From: Rickettsiales bacterium
Lineage (GTDB): Bacteria; Pseudomonadota; Alphaproteobacteria; Rs-D84
Assembly: GCA_031267375.1 (NCBI GenBank)
Contig: JAIRZE010000077.1
Span: 1-9,588 of the forward strand
Direction: 5' to 3'
DNA length: 9,588 nt
Positions 1 to 6,540 of the stretch are shown here, in pieces. Each line of letters opens with the position of its first letter. The stretch's first letter is position 1. The notes under the pieces are model-generated. The model did no database searches and had not been told where the DNA came from. It saw only the letters and a list, made by a program, of their open reading frames with translations. The position numbers and the translations under genes were made by a program.

Positions 1-414
1 CATTAAACCCGCGCCGGCCATTGGATTTGCAACCATTAATCCGACGCCCAAAGCCTGGACTATCAAAGAGCGCACCATTTCCGCGTGCATACGATCGGCC
101 ATTTGCGCCATATGTCCGCCCAGCATATGCCCCAATTCGTGGGCTATGACGGCCTGCAAAGCGCCCGGCGTTTTTATGCGGGTCAATAATCCGGTGTAAA
201 TATAAACATCTTCGCCGCCTGCGACAAAAGCGTTAAAGTCGTCATCGCCCAGAATATGCACCCGCAAGCGCCCGTTTGGAATTTCAGCGGCGCGCGCCAG
301 CGGACTGATGAGTTCGGTCAAATAAGATTCAATTTCCGTGTCGCGAATTTCGGTCGCCGAAAACAAGGCGGTGGGAATCAGGCAAAAGGCAAAGATTGCG
401 AAAAGTTTCTTCAT
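1..414 (-). CDS. Exported M48-family zinc metallopeptidase, N-terminal part (runs off the left edge)
   Basis: This is the first 138 codons of a minus-strand gene; the frame is open to the window edge. The N-terminus (MKKLFAIFAFCLIPTALFSA, residues 1-20) is a typical Sec signal peptide with two lysines and a hydrophobic core, so the product should be periplasmic. HELGH at residues 92-96 is the HExxH zinc motif of M48 peptidases; the preceding stretch (residues 62-91, AFVAGGEDVYIYTGLL and ALQAVIA) matches the usual run-up to that motif in BepA/YfgC-like proteins, and a third histidine-rich step (GGHMAQMADRMH, 99-110) follows. The third zinc ligand would lie beyond the window. In the family these proteins degrade or help assemble outer-membrane proteins; which role applies here is inference. 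No Shine-Dalgarno sequence precedes the ATG. The gene diverges from recG. Confidence 0.9.
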   Translation of the reverse strand, partial: MKKLFAIFAFCLIPTALFSATEIRDTEIESYLTELISPLARAAEIPNGRLRVHILGDDDFNAFVAGGEDVYIYTGLLTRIKTPGALQAVIAHELGHMLGGHMAQMADRMHAEMVRSLIVQALGVGLMVANPMAGAGLM

Positions 415-421
415 TGCTTGT

Positions 422-450
422 ATTTTATTGTAAATTAATAATAAATGAAA
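422..450 (-). promoter_or_regulatory. Candidate promoter of the M48 peptidase gene, possibly giving a leaderless mRNA
   Basis: Read on the minus strand, TAAAAT (427-422) is a good -10 box, with a weak -35 (TTTCAT, 450-445) 17 bp upstream. The -10 ends 7 nt before the ATG at 414, so transcription would start at or next to the start codon. No purine-rich ribosome binding site lies between them. The -10 is convincing, the -35 is not. Confidence 0.45.
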
Positions 451-456
451 TATAAT
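428..456 (+). promoter_or_regulatory. Candidate sigma70 promoter of recG, possibly giving a leaderless mRNA
   Basis: TTGTAA (428-433) and a consensus TATAAT (451-456) are separated by 17 bp. Seven bases (457-463) then separate the -10 from the recG ATG at 464, so the predicted start of transcription falls on the start codon. No AGG/GGA ribosome binding site occurs in the AT-rich bases before the ATG, in agreement with a leaderless transcript. Confidence 0.6.
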
Positions 457-463
457 TTTAACA

Positions 464-2542
464 ATGAATGCTGATTTGCTTTCTTTTCTGAACACGGACT
501 TGCAATTTATCAAAGGCGTCGGACCCATTTTGGCCGCGCGTATGGATGACCTTTTGGGCGGGCGCACCGTTCGCCACTTTCTGCTGCACAAGCCGTCCTA
601 TGTTCGTCCGCGCAGCACGGCAGAGGCAATCGCAAACGCCGCGCCCGGCGAAATCCTGACCATTGCCGTCCAAGTGGTTCAGCACAAGCCCGCCGGCAGT
701 TTTCGCGGGCGGCGAACGCCTACGCAAATAATTTGCAAAGACAAGCTGGGCGGCACATTGACCCTGCAATTTTTCGGCACCAGCTTTTTGGATTACTGGC
801 TGCAAAAACTGCCCGTCGGCGAATGGCGCATTGTCAGCGGCAAAATGGATACGGGGCGATATGGCGCGACTATCAATCATCCGGACTTTATTGAGCGGCT
901 GGAAGACAGCGCGAAAATACCGGCTTTCCAGGCGGTATATCCGATCAGCACGGGCCTGACGCAAAAGATTATGACAAACGCCCGCGACGCGATTTTTGAA
1001 AAGCTGCCGGAAACAGATACAGACAACGAATTTTGGAAAGCAATTCGCGCCATACATCACCCGCAGACAAACGAAGATTTATCCGCTGGCGCGCGCGCCT
1101 TGCAAACCCTGGCTTACAGCGAATTGTTTTCTCATCAGATTGAAATCGCAACAACCCGCGCGCGGCGCAAGCGCGGAATAGCCGGGCATTCTATTCCCGG
1201 CGACGGAACATTGCGCGCTAAATTATTGGCGGCCCTGCCATTCAAATTAACCCGCGCCCAGGACGCGGCGCTGGGCGAGATAGACAATGATATGGCGCGG
1301 CCGGAACCTATGATGCGCCTGGTTCAGGGCGATGTCGGCAGCGGAAAAACCATAGTCGCATTGCTTGCAATGCTGAACGCGGCGGAGTCAAAATTTCAAT
1401 CCGTTTTGCTGGCGCCTACGGACGCATTGGCGCAGCAGCATTTTGCAAAGATAAAGCCTTTGTGCGATAAGCTGGGCGTCGTGTGCGAAATCTTGACCGG
1501 CCGCGACAAAGGAAAAATTCAAAAAGAAAAATTGCTTTCGCTGCGATCGGGGCTGGCGCGCATAATCATCGGCACGCACGCTTTGTTTCAAGACGCGGTG
1601 GAATATAAAAATCTGGGCCTGATCATCATTGACGAACAGCACAGATTCGGCGTGGCCCAGCGCGGCGCTATGGCGGCAAAGGGAAACCGGCCGGACTTGC
1701 TGGCATTGTCCGCGACGCCGATACCGCGAACTTTGTCAATGACTATGTACGGAGATATGGATATATCAATCATAAATGAAAAGCCCGCGGGACGCCTGCC
1801 GATAAAGACCACCAAATTGGGCGTGTCAATGATTGCAAACCTGACGGAAAGATTGCGCCTGCAAATAACGGCCGGCGCGAAAGTATTCTGGGTCTGCCCG
1901 TTCGTTGCGGAATCCGAAGACAATGCGGCTGCGGCAATCACTCGGGCGGAATACTTGAAAGCAAATATGCCGGACGGAATTGTGGGATTGGTGCACGGGC
2001 AAATGGACAAGAAAGAGCGCGACAGAGTTATGGCTGATTTCGCCGATCCGAATGGAGAAATAAAATTACTGGTCGCGACCAGCGTGATAGAGGTCGGCAT
2101 AGATGTCCCAGCCGCCACGATTATGGTTATTGAAAATGCAGAGCGCTTTGGCTTGTCCGCGTTGCATCAATTGCGCGGACGCGTGGGCCGCGGTTCGGGG
2201 CAGTCTTTTTGCGTGCTGATGTTCGGATACGGAATTACCGAAGACGGACAAAAGAGATTGCAAATTTTGTGCGAAACGGACGACGGGTTTGCGATAGCGG
2301 AACAAGACTTGATGATGCGCGGGGTTGGGGAATTGATGGGAACGAAACAGAGCGGATGGATACCGTATTATTTTGTGGATTATCGCGAGCATCGGGATCT
2401 GTTCAAACTTGCGCAAATAAGGGCTATGGAACTGGCGGAGAGCGATCCGAAATTGGACTCTGAAGAATTGGTAGAAGGGATCGGGTTGAGTGCGAAAGAC
2501 TTGATGTATATATTTGACCGCACCGCAGAAGTCAGGGGTTAG
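464..2542 (+). CDS. recG: ATP-dependent DNA helicase RecG
   Basis: Full-length RecG (692 aa, normal for the family), the superfamily 2 translocase that reverses stalled replication forks and processes Holliday junctions and R-loops. The N-terminal wedge/OB region (about 1-180) contains the KGVGP helix-hairpin-like start (17-21). The motor carries Walker A GDVGSGKT (289-296), the DEQHRFG box (390-396), SATPIPRT (416-423), HGQM (511-514), VIEVGIDVP (541-549) and HQLRGRVGRG (568-577). The C-terminal RGVGELMGTKQSG segment is the family's post-helicase hairpin region. All catalytic motifs look intact. The start at 464 is chosen from the alignment of the N-terminus and the promoter spacing; there is no Shine-Dalgarno sequence. 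Its stop codon overlaps that of the convergent RloB-like gene by four bases, and no terminator is visible between them. Confidence 0.97.
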   Translation: MNADLLSFLNTDLQFIKGVGPILAARMDDLLGGRTVRHFLLHKPSYVRPRSTAEAIANAAPGEILTIAVQVVQHKPAGSFRGRRTPTQIICKDKLGGTLTLQFFGTSFLDYWLQKLPVGEWRIVSGKMDTGRYGATINHPDFIERLEDSAKIPAFQAVYPISTGLTQKIMTNARDAIFEKLPETDTDNEFWKAIRAIHHPQTNEDLSAGARALQTLAYSELFSHQIEIATTRARRKRGIAGHSIPGDGTLRAKLLAALPFKLTRAQDAALGEIDNDMARPEPMMRLVQGDVGSGKTIVALLAMLNAAESKFQSVLLAPTDALAQQHFAKIKPLCDKLGVVCEILTGRDKGKIQKEKLLSLRSGLARIIIGTHALFQDAVEYKNLGLIIIDEQHRFGVAQRGAMAAKGNRPDLLALSATPIPRTLSMTMYGDMDISIINEKPAGRLPIKTTKLGVSMIANLTERLRLQITAGAKVFWVCPFVAESEDNAAAAITRAEYLKANMPDGIVGLVHGQMDKKERDRVMADFADPNGEIKLLVATSVIEVGIDVPAATIMVIENAERFGLSALHQLRGRVGRGSGQSFCVLMFGYGITEDGQKRLQILCETDDGFAIAEQDLMMRGVGELMGTKQSGWIPYYFVDYREHRDLFKLAQIRAMELAESDPKLDSEELVEGIGLSAKDLMYIFDRTAEVRG

Positions 2543-3177
2543 AGTTTAGAGATCTCTCTAAGCCTTTCAACTAATAAATAAACAAAAGTTTTTGGATTAT
2601 CTGTACCAGATAGTTCTGCAGCTTTGTTTATTATTTTAGAATTCTTAATCGCTGTATCCGTATGTTCTTTAATTCTATCATAAATACCTCTTGATGATTT
2701 TGTGTATGAACCAAAAATACTGCTATTAACTTTTTTTAATTCCTTTATCAATTCATCAGATTTATCATACGGTTTAGCTGAGTTATTAAAATGCATTAGA
2801 AACCAAGTTTCAAACGAAATTACAGAGTATATTGCTTTTACAGATGTTGATTTAGAATCAATATTTTTAATGTTATTAATCGCCAAATCAAACCCAGTGT
2901 GTTTATCCTTATCAAACACACAATATATTTCATCATAGTTGCTAAGTTCTCTTTCCGCCCTTTCTGCAATAGTTTGCGGTGCCGGTCCGTCGTGTTGTAT
3001 TGCAACCCCTTCTGAATCATCAGAATTTATATTTACTACTTTGATGCCGAAATCATCACACATAGCTCTGAAATATAACGGCTCTGTCTCTTTCCCTTCG
3101 GTCAAAATTAACACCAAAGGCTTTGCCTTTGATGTTTTTTCCGGACGGGTAAAATTTATTATAGGTAAATGAGGCAT
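2539..3177 (-). CDS. rloB: RloB-family protein, TOPRIM-like putative nuclease of a two-gene defence-type module
   Basis: A 212-aa protein that I recognise as RloB-like. The first conserved block LVLILTEGKETEP (21-33) supplies a glutamate (E27) as in TOPRIM motif 1, and YCVFDKDKH (85-93) supplies a DxD pair (D89, D91) as in TOPRIM motif 2. SVISFETWFLMHF (118-130) is the family's characteristic FExW block. TOPRIM domains of this type cleave nucleic acid in OLD, Gabija and PARIS-like systems; nuclease activity here is inference. It is the second gene of an operon: the upstream ATPase stop and this ATG share one base (TAATG), and AGGTGG (3192-3187) inside the ATPase gene is a ribosome binding site, so translation is probably coupled. 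Base composition is clearly AT-richer than recG, which suggests transfer. The symbol follows the family name, not a proven orthologue. Confidence 0.82.
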   Translation of the reverse strand: MPHLPIINFTRPEKTSKAKPLVLILTEGKETEPLYFRAMCDDFGIKVVNINSDDSEGVAIQHDGPAPQTIAERAERELSNYDEIYCVFDKDKHTGFDLAINNIKNIDSKSTSVKAIYSVISFETWFLMHFNNSAKPYDKSDELIKELKKVNSSIFGSYTKSSRGIYDRIKEHTDTAIKNSKIINKAAELSGTDNPKTFVYLLVERLREISKL

Positions 3178-4433
3178 TATTTAGCACCACCTATATTTGG
3201 TAATCCGTCATAACTACCTTTTTCATATCTTCTGCGCAACGATATGGCATCATTACGGTTTTCTTTTTCTAAAACAGAGTACAAATTAGAAGAATATCCA
3301 TTTTTCTTATCAACGATATATAATTCTTCCCTGGAATGTTTATTCCATACAGATGTATCGTGCGTAGTATATAACAATTGAGCATTGTGAGAATTTATTT
3401 TCTTGTCCAAAAATAAACTTTCTATGTATTCCAGCTCCTTAAAATGCAAGCTTCTATTTATTTCATCAACCACTAAAACAAGCCCATTATCCAAAACATC
3501 GCACAATGGCCCAGCCAAGGCAAATAAAACCTTTGTTCCATCAGAAGCAGTGGTATCAAAATCTAATTCTACCAAAGTACCATTTTCTTTCTTATGGACC
3601 GATATATTTTCAAAAGTTTTTGCAAGATCCGGATTTTTTGACACCATTTCAGAAAATTCCTTCCTGAAACTCTGCGGCATATCATTTTCAGTCAAAGTTC
3701 TTTCCGCCACAATTATATTTTCTATGCCAACATCCGCATTTTTAATGAATGTCAGAATCCTATCGTGGCATTTATCATTATTGAATTGCCTAGATGTAAA
3801 TTTATCGGATAAAACTTCTGCGCCATTATCAAGAATATGAAATTTGCCTATACCGCCAATCAGTTTTTTTAGCTCATATTGATTTTTTAATATTGCGATA
3901 TTTGATAGCAACAATGTATTCTTTCTGCATTCTTTTATCCAAGAAATATTATAATCTTTCAGATATTTGCTATCTATGAACCAGCTTCCTATTTCTTGCT
4001 CAGATTTTCTGATAAACCACTTTTGCGGTTTATCTTCACCTTTTGGAATAACATAAAGCCATTCGTCTAAAATTTCTTCTTTTGTCGCCGCAAAACCATA
4101 CTGATACAACACGCTATCTTCAATGATAACAATCTCAAATTCCGAAGGCTCTTTATAACTTGTTTCATCTAAAACATATGGCGCAACATCTATTTCTTCA
4201 TTTAATCCGTTCTTATAGGATGATTTAATGAATTTGCACATAAATTTTAACGCTGTCAGAAAGTTGCTCTTACCTGATGCATTTGGCCCAGATATTACAG
4301 CCATATTAAGTAAATACGGAATATTTTTTATACCAGTTTCAAATGAATTCAGCCCGGCTTTCTTTGACATCATATAAAGCGTTTGTTTTTCTTTGAAAGA
4401 TTTATAGTTTGAAATAGAAAAACTTACCAACAT
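3177..4433 (-). CDS. rloA: RloA-type AAA/ABC-like ATPase, partner of RloB
   Basis: A 418-aa ATPase of the RloA/AAA_15-AAA_21 group, related in layout to SMC, OLD and AriA ATPases. It begins with the family's LVSFSISNYKSFKE strand-turn (2-15), followed by Walker A GPNASGKS (49-56). The C-terminal half has an ABC-signature-like SDGTKVLFAL (297-306), Walker B LVLVVDEI (318-325) with the catalytic glutamate, an H-loop TTHDT (356-360), and a closing RRYEKGSYDGLPNI block (401-414) typical of RloA. All nucleotide-binding motifs are present, so it is likely active. In known pairs the ATPase senses a phage cue and controls a TOPRIM effector; here that is inference from its coupling to the RloB-like gene. 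The start at 4433 is supported by AAAGG eight bases upstream. The gene is AT-rich relative to flanking housekeeping genes. No restriction-modification genes are adjacent. Confidence 0.85.
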   Translation of the reverse strand: MLVSFSISNYKSFKEKQTLYMMSKKAGLNSFETGIKNIPYLLNMAVISGPNASGKSNFLTALKFMCKFIKSSYKNGLNEEIDVAPYVLDETSYKEPSEFEIVIIEDSVLYQYGFAATKEEILDEWLYVIPKGEDKPQKWFIRKSEQEIGSWFIDSKYLKDYNISWIKECRKNTLLLSNIAILKNQYELKKLIGGIGKFHILDNGAEVLSDKFTSRQFNNDKCHDRILTFIKNADVGIENIIVAERTLTENDMPQSFRKEFSEMVSKNPDLAKTFENISVHKKENGTLVELDFDTTASDGTKVLFALAGPLCDVLDNGLVLVVDEINRSLHFKELEYIESLFLDKKINSHNAQLLYTTHDTSVWNKHSREELYIVDKKNGYSSNLYSVLEKENRNDAISLRRRYEKGSYDGLPNIGGAK

Positions 4434-4458
4434 TTATGGCACCTTTACATTTTTTGTA

Positions 4459-4487
4459 ATTTTAACATAAATTTTACTTGAAAGCAA
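4459..4487 (-). promoter_or_regulatory. Candidate promoter of the rloA-rloB operon
   Basis: On the minus strand TTGCTT (4487-4482) and TAAAAT (4464-4459) lie 17 bp apart, about 25 bp upstream of the rloA ATG. It sits just downstream of the RNase E terminator, so the module appears to be transcribed independently. The region is very AT-rich, so exact box assignment is uncertain. Confidence 0.45.
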
Positions 4488-4500
4488 ATATATTTTTGAC

Positions 4501-4529
4501 AAAAAAATGCGGGCATCGCCCGCATTTTT
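4501..4529 (-). terminator. Intrinsic terminator of the RNase E gene (bidirectional in form)
   Basis: A perfect hairpin with arms ATGCGGGC and GCCCGCAT around a 3-base loop (4507-4525) is followed on the minus strand by seven T residues (complement of 4507-4501 A run, partly paired). It begins about four bases after the RNase E stop codon. Because a T run also follows on the plus strand (4525-4529), it could stop transcription in both directions, insulating the rloAB operon from RNase E. Confidence 0.9.
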
Positions 4530-6332
4530 CTATTCCCCGATAATCTTTTTCCAAAATGGTTTTGGTTTCGGCGGGACTGGTTTTCTCCGCCTACGGCGCT
4601 GCGGCGCATTCTGTACCGCTTTCTTCGCTTCCGTATGCTCTGCATTCTTCTTTTTCACATCGCTGCTGGGCGCGTGCGCAGTCAAAACTTCGTCCATTTT
4701 GCCCGCTTCTGGCGCTACCCTTTGAATTGAATACTGATCTATATTCATCAGGCTGTCGTCGCCAACTATCACTATTTCAGTTTCAAACTTATTCTCCATT
4801 TCCGCAAGCTCTGCACGCTTTGCATTCAACAGATAAATAGCGACATCGCTGGGCACCGTCATTATTATCTTCTGTGCCGTTTTCGCCAGCAATTTTTCCT
4901 GCAAGTGCCGGAACAAAATAACCGCCGCCGTTTGAATAGACGGAACAACCCCCGCCCCCATACAATGCGGACACTGAACATAGCTGCTTTCTATAAAGCT
5001 GCTGCGCAGCCGCTGGCGCGACAGCATCAGGACCCCGAAATTATTGATTTTCGCAACTTGGGTACGGGCGCGGTCGCGCTTCATAACCTCTCGCATTCTG
5101 GTTTCCAGCTTCCGGTTATTCCGCTCTTCCTCCATATCAATAAAGTCAATAGCGACAATTCCGGCCAAATCGCGCAGGCGCAATTGCAAAGCAATTTCTT
5201 CCGCCGCTTCCAGATTGGTGTTCAGCGCGGTTTGCTCTATATCCTTTTCCTTGATCGCGCGCGAAGAGTTAACATCTATCGTAACCATAGCCTCGGTCGC
5301 GTTAATCACCAAGGATCCGCCCGACGGCAAGTTCACATAGGGGCCGTGCAGCCCTTCCAATTGCTTTTCCACGCCGGCTTTGACGAACAGCGGAACCGCC
5401 GCGTCTTTGTATTCCACCAGCTGCTTTTTTGGCGCTGTTCCGTGCATTTGCTGGAAATAGTTCTTTGCCGCTTCAAAAGCCTCGCTTCCCTGGACCACCA
5501 AGACATCTTCGGGCTCGCTCAGGAAATCGCGCACCACGCGGCGCAGCAGCGAATCTTCGGTGTGAATAGTGCTGGGCGCCACCGCTTCCAAGGTATTTTT
5601 GCGGATTTCGTTCCACAGGCCCGTCAAATACTCGTAATCTTTCTTTATATCGTCGCCGGTCGCGCCAAAGGCCGCGGTGCGCAGCACCACCGTCATTCCG
5701 CGCGGGATTTTCAGACCGTGCAGTATATCGCGCAGGCGCGCCCGTTCCGGACGATCGCTGATTTTCTTGGAAATGCCGTATGAATTGCGCTTTCTGGAAT
5801 TCGGCATCAAAACCGCAAACCGGCCCGCCAGCGACAAATAGGTAGTCATAGAGGCGCCTTTCATTCCGCGCTCTTCCTTTACCCCTTGGATCAGCAGAAT
5901 CTGCTTTGGCTTTATGACATCCTGAATTTTGAATTCGCGGGCGCGTTTTTGAAATTCCTTGTTGTCTTCGCCGGCGTCGTTGTCGTCGTATTCGGCAACT
6001 TCGTCATTGTCATCCGGATCGGTGTCGTCGTCAACAATGGCGGCGTGCGCCAGTTCAAGAAGCTTCTTTTTTTGTTCCGGAGAAACCTGATAATAATCGG
6101 GATGAATTTCCGAAAAAGGCAGAAATCCGTTCTTGCCAGAGCCATAGTCTACAAAGCACGCTTGCAAAGACGGCTCTACGCGTATGACTTTGGACAGGTA
6201 AATATTGCCTTTGATTTGGGGTTTAGTCGTTGTTTCTACATCAAAATCAGAAACCCGATTGTTTGATGAATCGGCCACCACCACCCGGGTCTCTTCCGGG
6301 TGGACTGCATCCACATATATTCGTTTTGACAT
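4530..6332 (-). CDS. rne: Ribonuclease E/G family endoribonuclease, short alphaproteobacterial RNase E type
   Basis: A 600-aa endoribonuclease that cuts single-stranded AU-rich RNA in mRNA decay and rRNA processing. The S1 RNA-binding domain (about 38-170; KGNIYLSKVIRVEP and ACFVDYGSGKNGFLPF) is interrupted by a strongly acidic insert (about 100-124, mostly D/E/N) as seen in alphaproteobacterial RNase E. The 5'-sensor/RNase H-like part leads to TIDVNSSRA (351-359, metal-binding D353) and IVAIDFIDM (392-400, D396/D399). The Zn-link CPHC (454-457) needed for dimer-dimer contact is present. After about residue 545 there is only a low-complexity tail ending in a run of arginines and KPVPPKPKPFWKK, instead of the long degradosome scaffold of E. 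coli RNase E; a basic RNA- or membrane-contacting tail is inferred. The start at 6332 is supported by AAAGGA (6345-6340), seven bases upstream. An RNase G name is the alternative. Confidence 0.93.
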   Translation of the reverse strand: MSKRIYVDAVHPEETRVVVADSSNNRVSDFDVETTTKPQIKGNIYLSKVIRVEPSLQACFVDYGSGKNGFLPFSEIHPDYYQVSPEQKKKLLELAHAAIVDDDTDPDDNDEVAEYDDNDAGEDNKEFQKRAREFKIQDVIKPKQILLIQGVKEERGMKGASMTTYLSLAGRFAVLMPNSRKRNSYGISKKISDRPERARLRDILHGLKIPRGMTVVLRTAAFGATGDDIKKDYEYLTGLWNEIRKNTLEAVAPSTIHTEDSLLRRVVRDFLSEPEDVLVVQGSEAFEAAKNYFQQMHGTAPKKQLVEYKDAAVPLFVKAGVEKQLEGLHGPYVNLPSGGSLVINATEAMVTIDVNSSRAIKEKDIEQTALNTNLEAAEEIALQLRLRDLAGIVAIDFIDMEEERNNRKLETRMREVMKRDRARTQVAKINNFGVLMLSRQRLRSSFIESSYVQCPHCMGAGVVPSIQTAAVILFRHLQEKLLAKTAQKIIMTVPSDVAIYLLNAKRAELAEMENKFETEIVIVGDDSLMNIDQYSIQRVAPEAGKMDEVLTAHAPSSDVKKKNAEHTEAKKAVQNAPQRRRRRKPVPPKPKPFWKKIIGE

Positions 6333-6540
6333 TAAATAATCCTTTGTTTGTTGGCATCAAAGCAACAGTACCAACCCGTCCCTGTGGGCGTTTAGCCATT
6401 CCAAAGGACTGCGCCAAGATGACGGCCGGCGCGAAAATTGATAAAAATAAAGTCAGACCACTGAACATTATTTCGCCTGTATTTTAATGCAAAATAATGT
6501 TAGCACGGGTATTGCCAAAGCGCAAGGAGAAAGATTATAT
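6333..6540 (-). other. Leader region of the RNase E gene, with a doubtful short reading frame
   Basis: This 208-bp gap between the DUF4143 ATPase stop and the RNase E start holds a good ribosome binding site (AAAGGA, 6345-6340) but no convincing promoter with both boxes. A TAAAAT at 6486-6481 lacks a good -35. From ATG at 6468 a 73-codon frame runs to 6247, overlapping the RNase E start out of frame; its first 23 residues (MFSGLTLFLSIFAPAVILAQ and on) look like a signal peptide or membrane segment, but I recognise no family and the part overlapping RNase E looks like a shadow. It may be a leader peptide, a gene remnant or chance. RNase E leaders are known to take part in autoregulation in other bacteria; nothing here proves it. 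Confidence 0.3.

Noticed and set aside
458..2463. Several long frames opposite or within recG (for example 458-1060 and 1588-2118 on the minus strand)
   Set aside because: They overlap a fully conserved helicase gene and show no recognisable domains or ribosome binding sites.
2546..2561. TTAGAGA-TC-TCTCTAA inverted repeat as terminator between recG and rloB
   Set aside because: The loop is too small, the stem is weak and no T run follows in either direction.
4905..5783. A 292-codon plus-strand frame opposite RNase E
   Set aside because: It is antisense to the catalytic core of RNase E, rich in His/Gln/Arg as expected of a shadow frame, and resembles no family.
5886..6266. A hydrophobic 126-codon plus-strand frame rich in Val and Phe
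   Set aside because: The V/F-rich composition is the reverse complement of the acidic insert (Asp and Asn codons) of RNase E, so the apparent membrane protein is an artefact.
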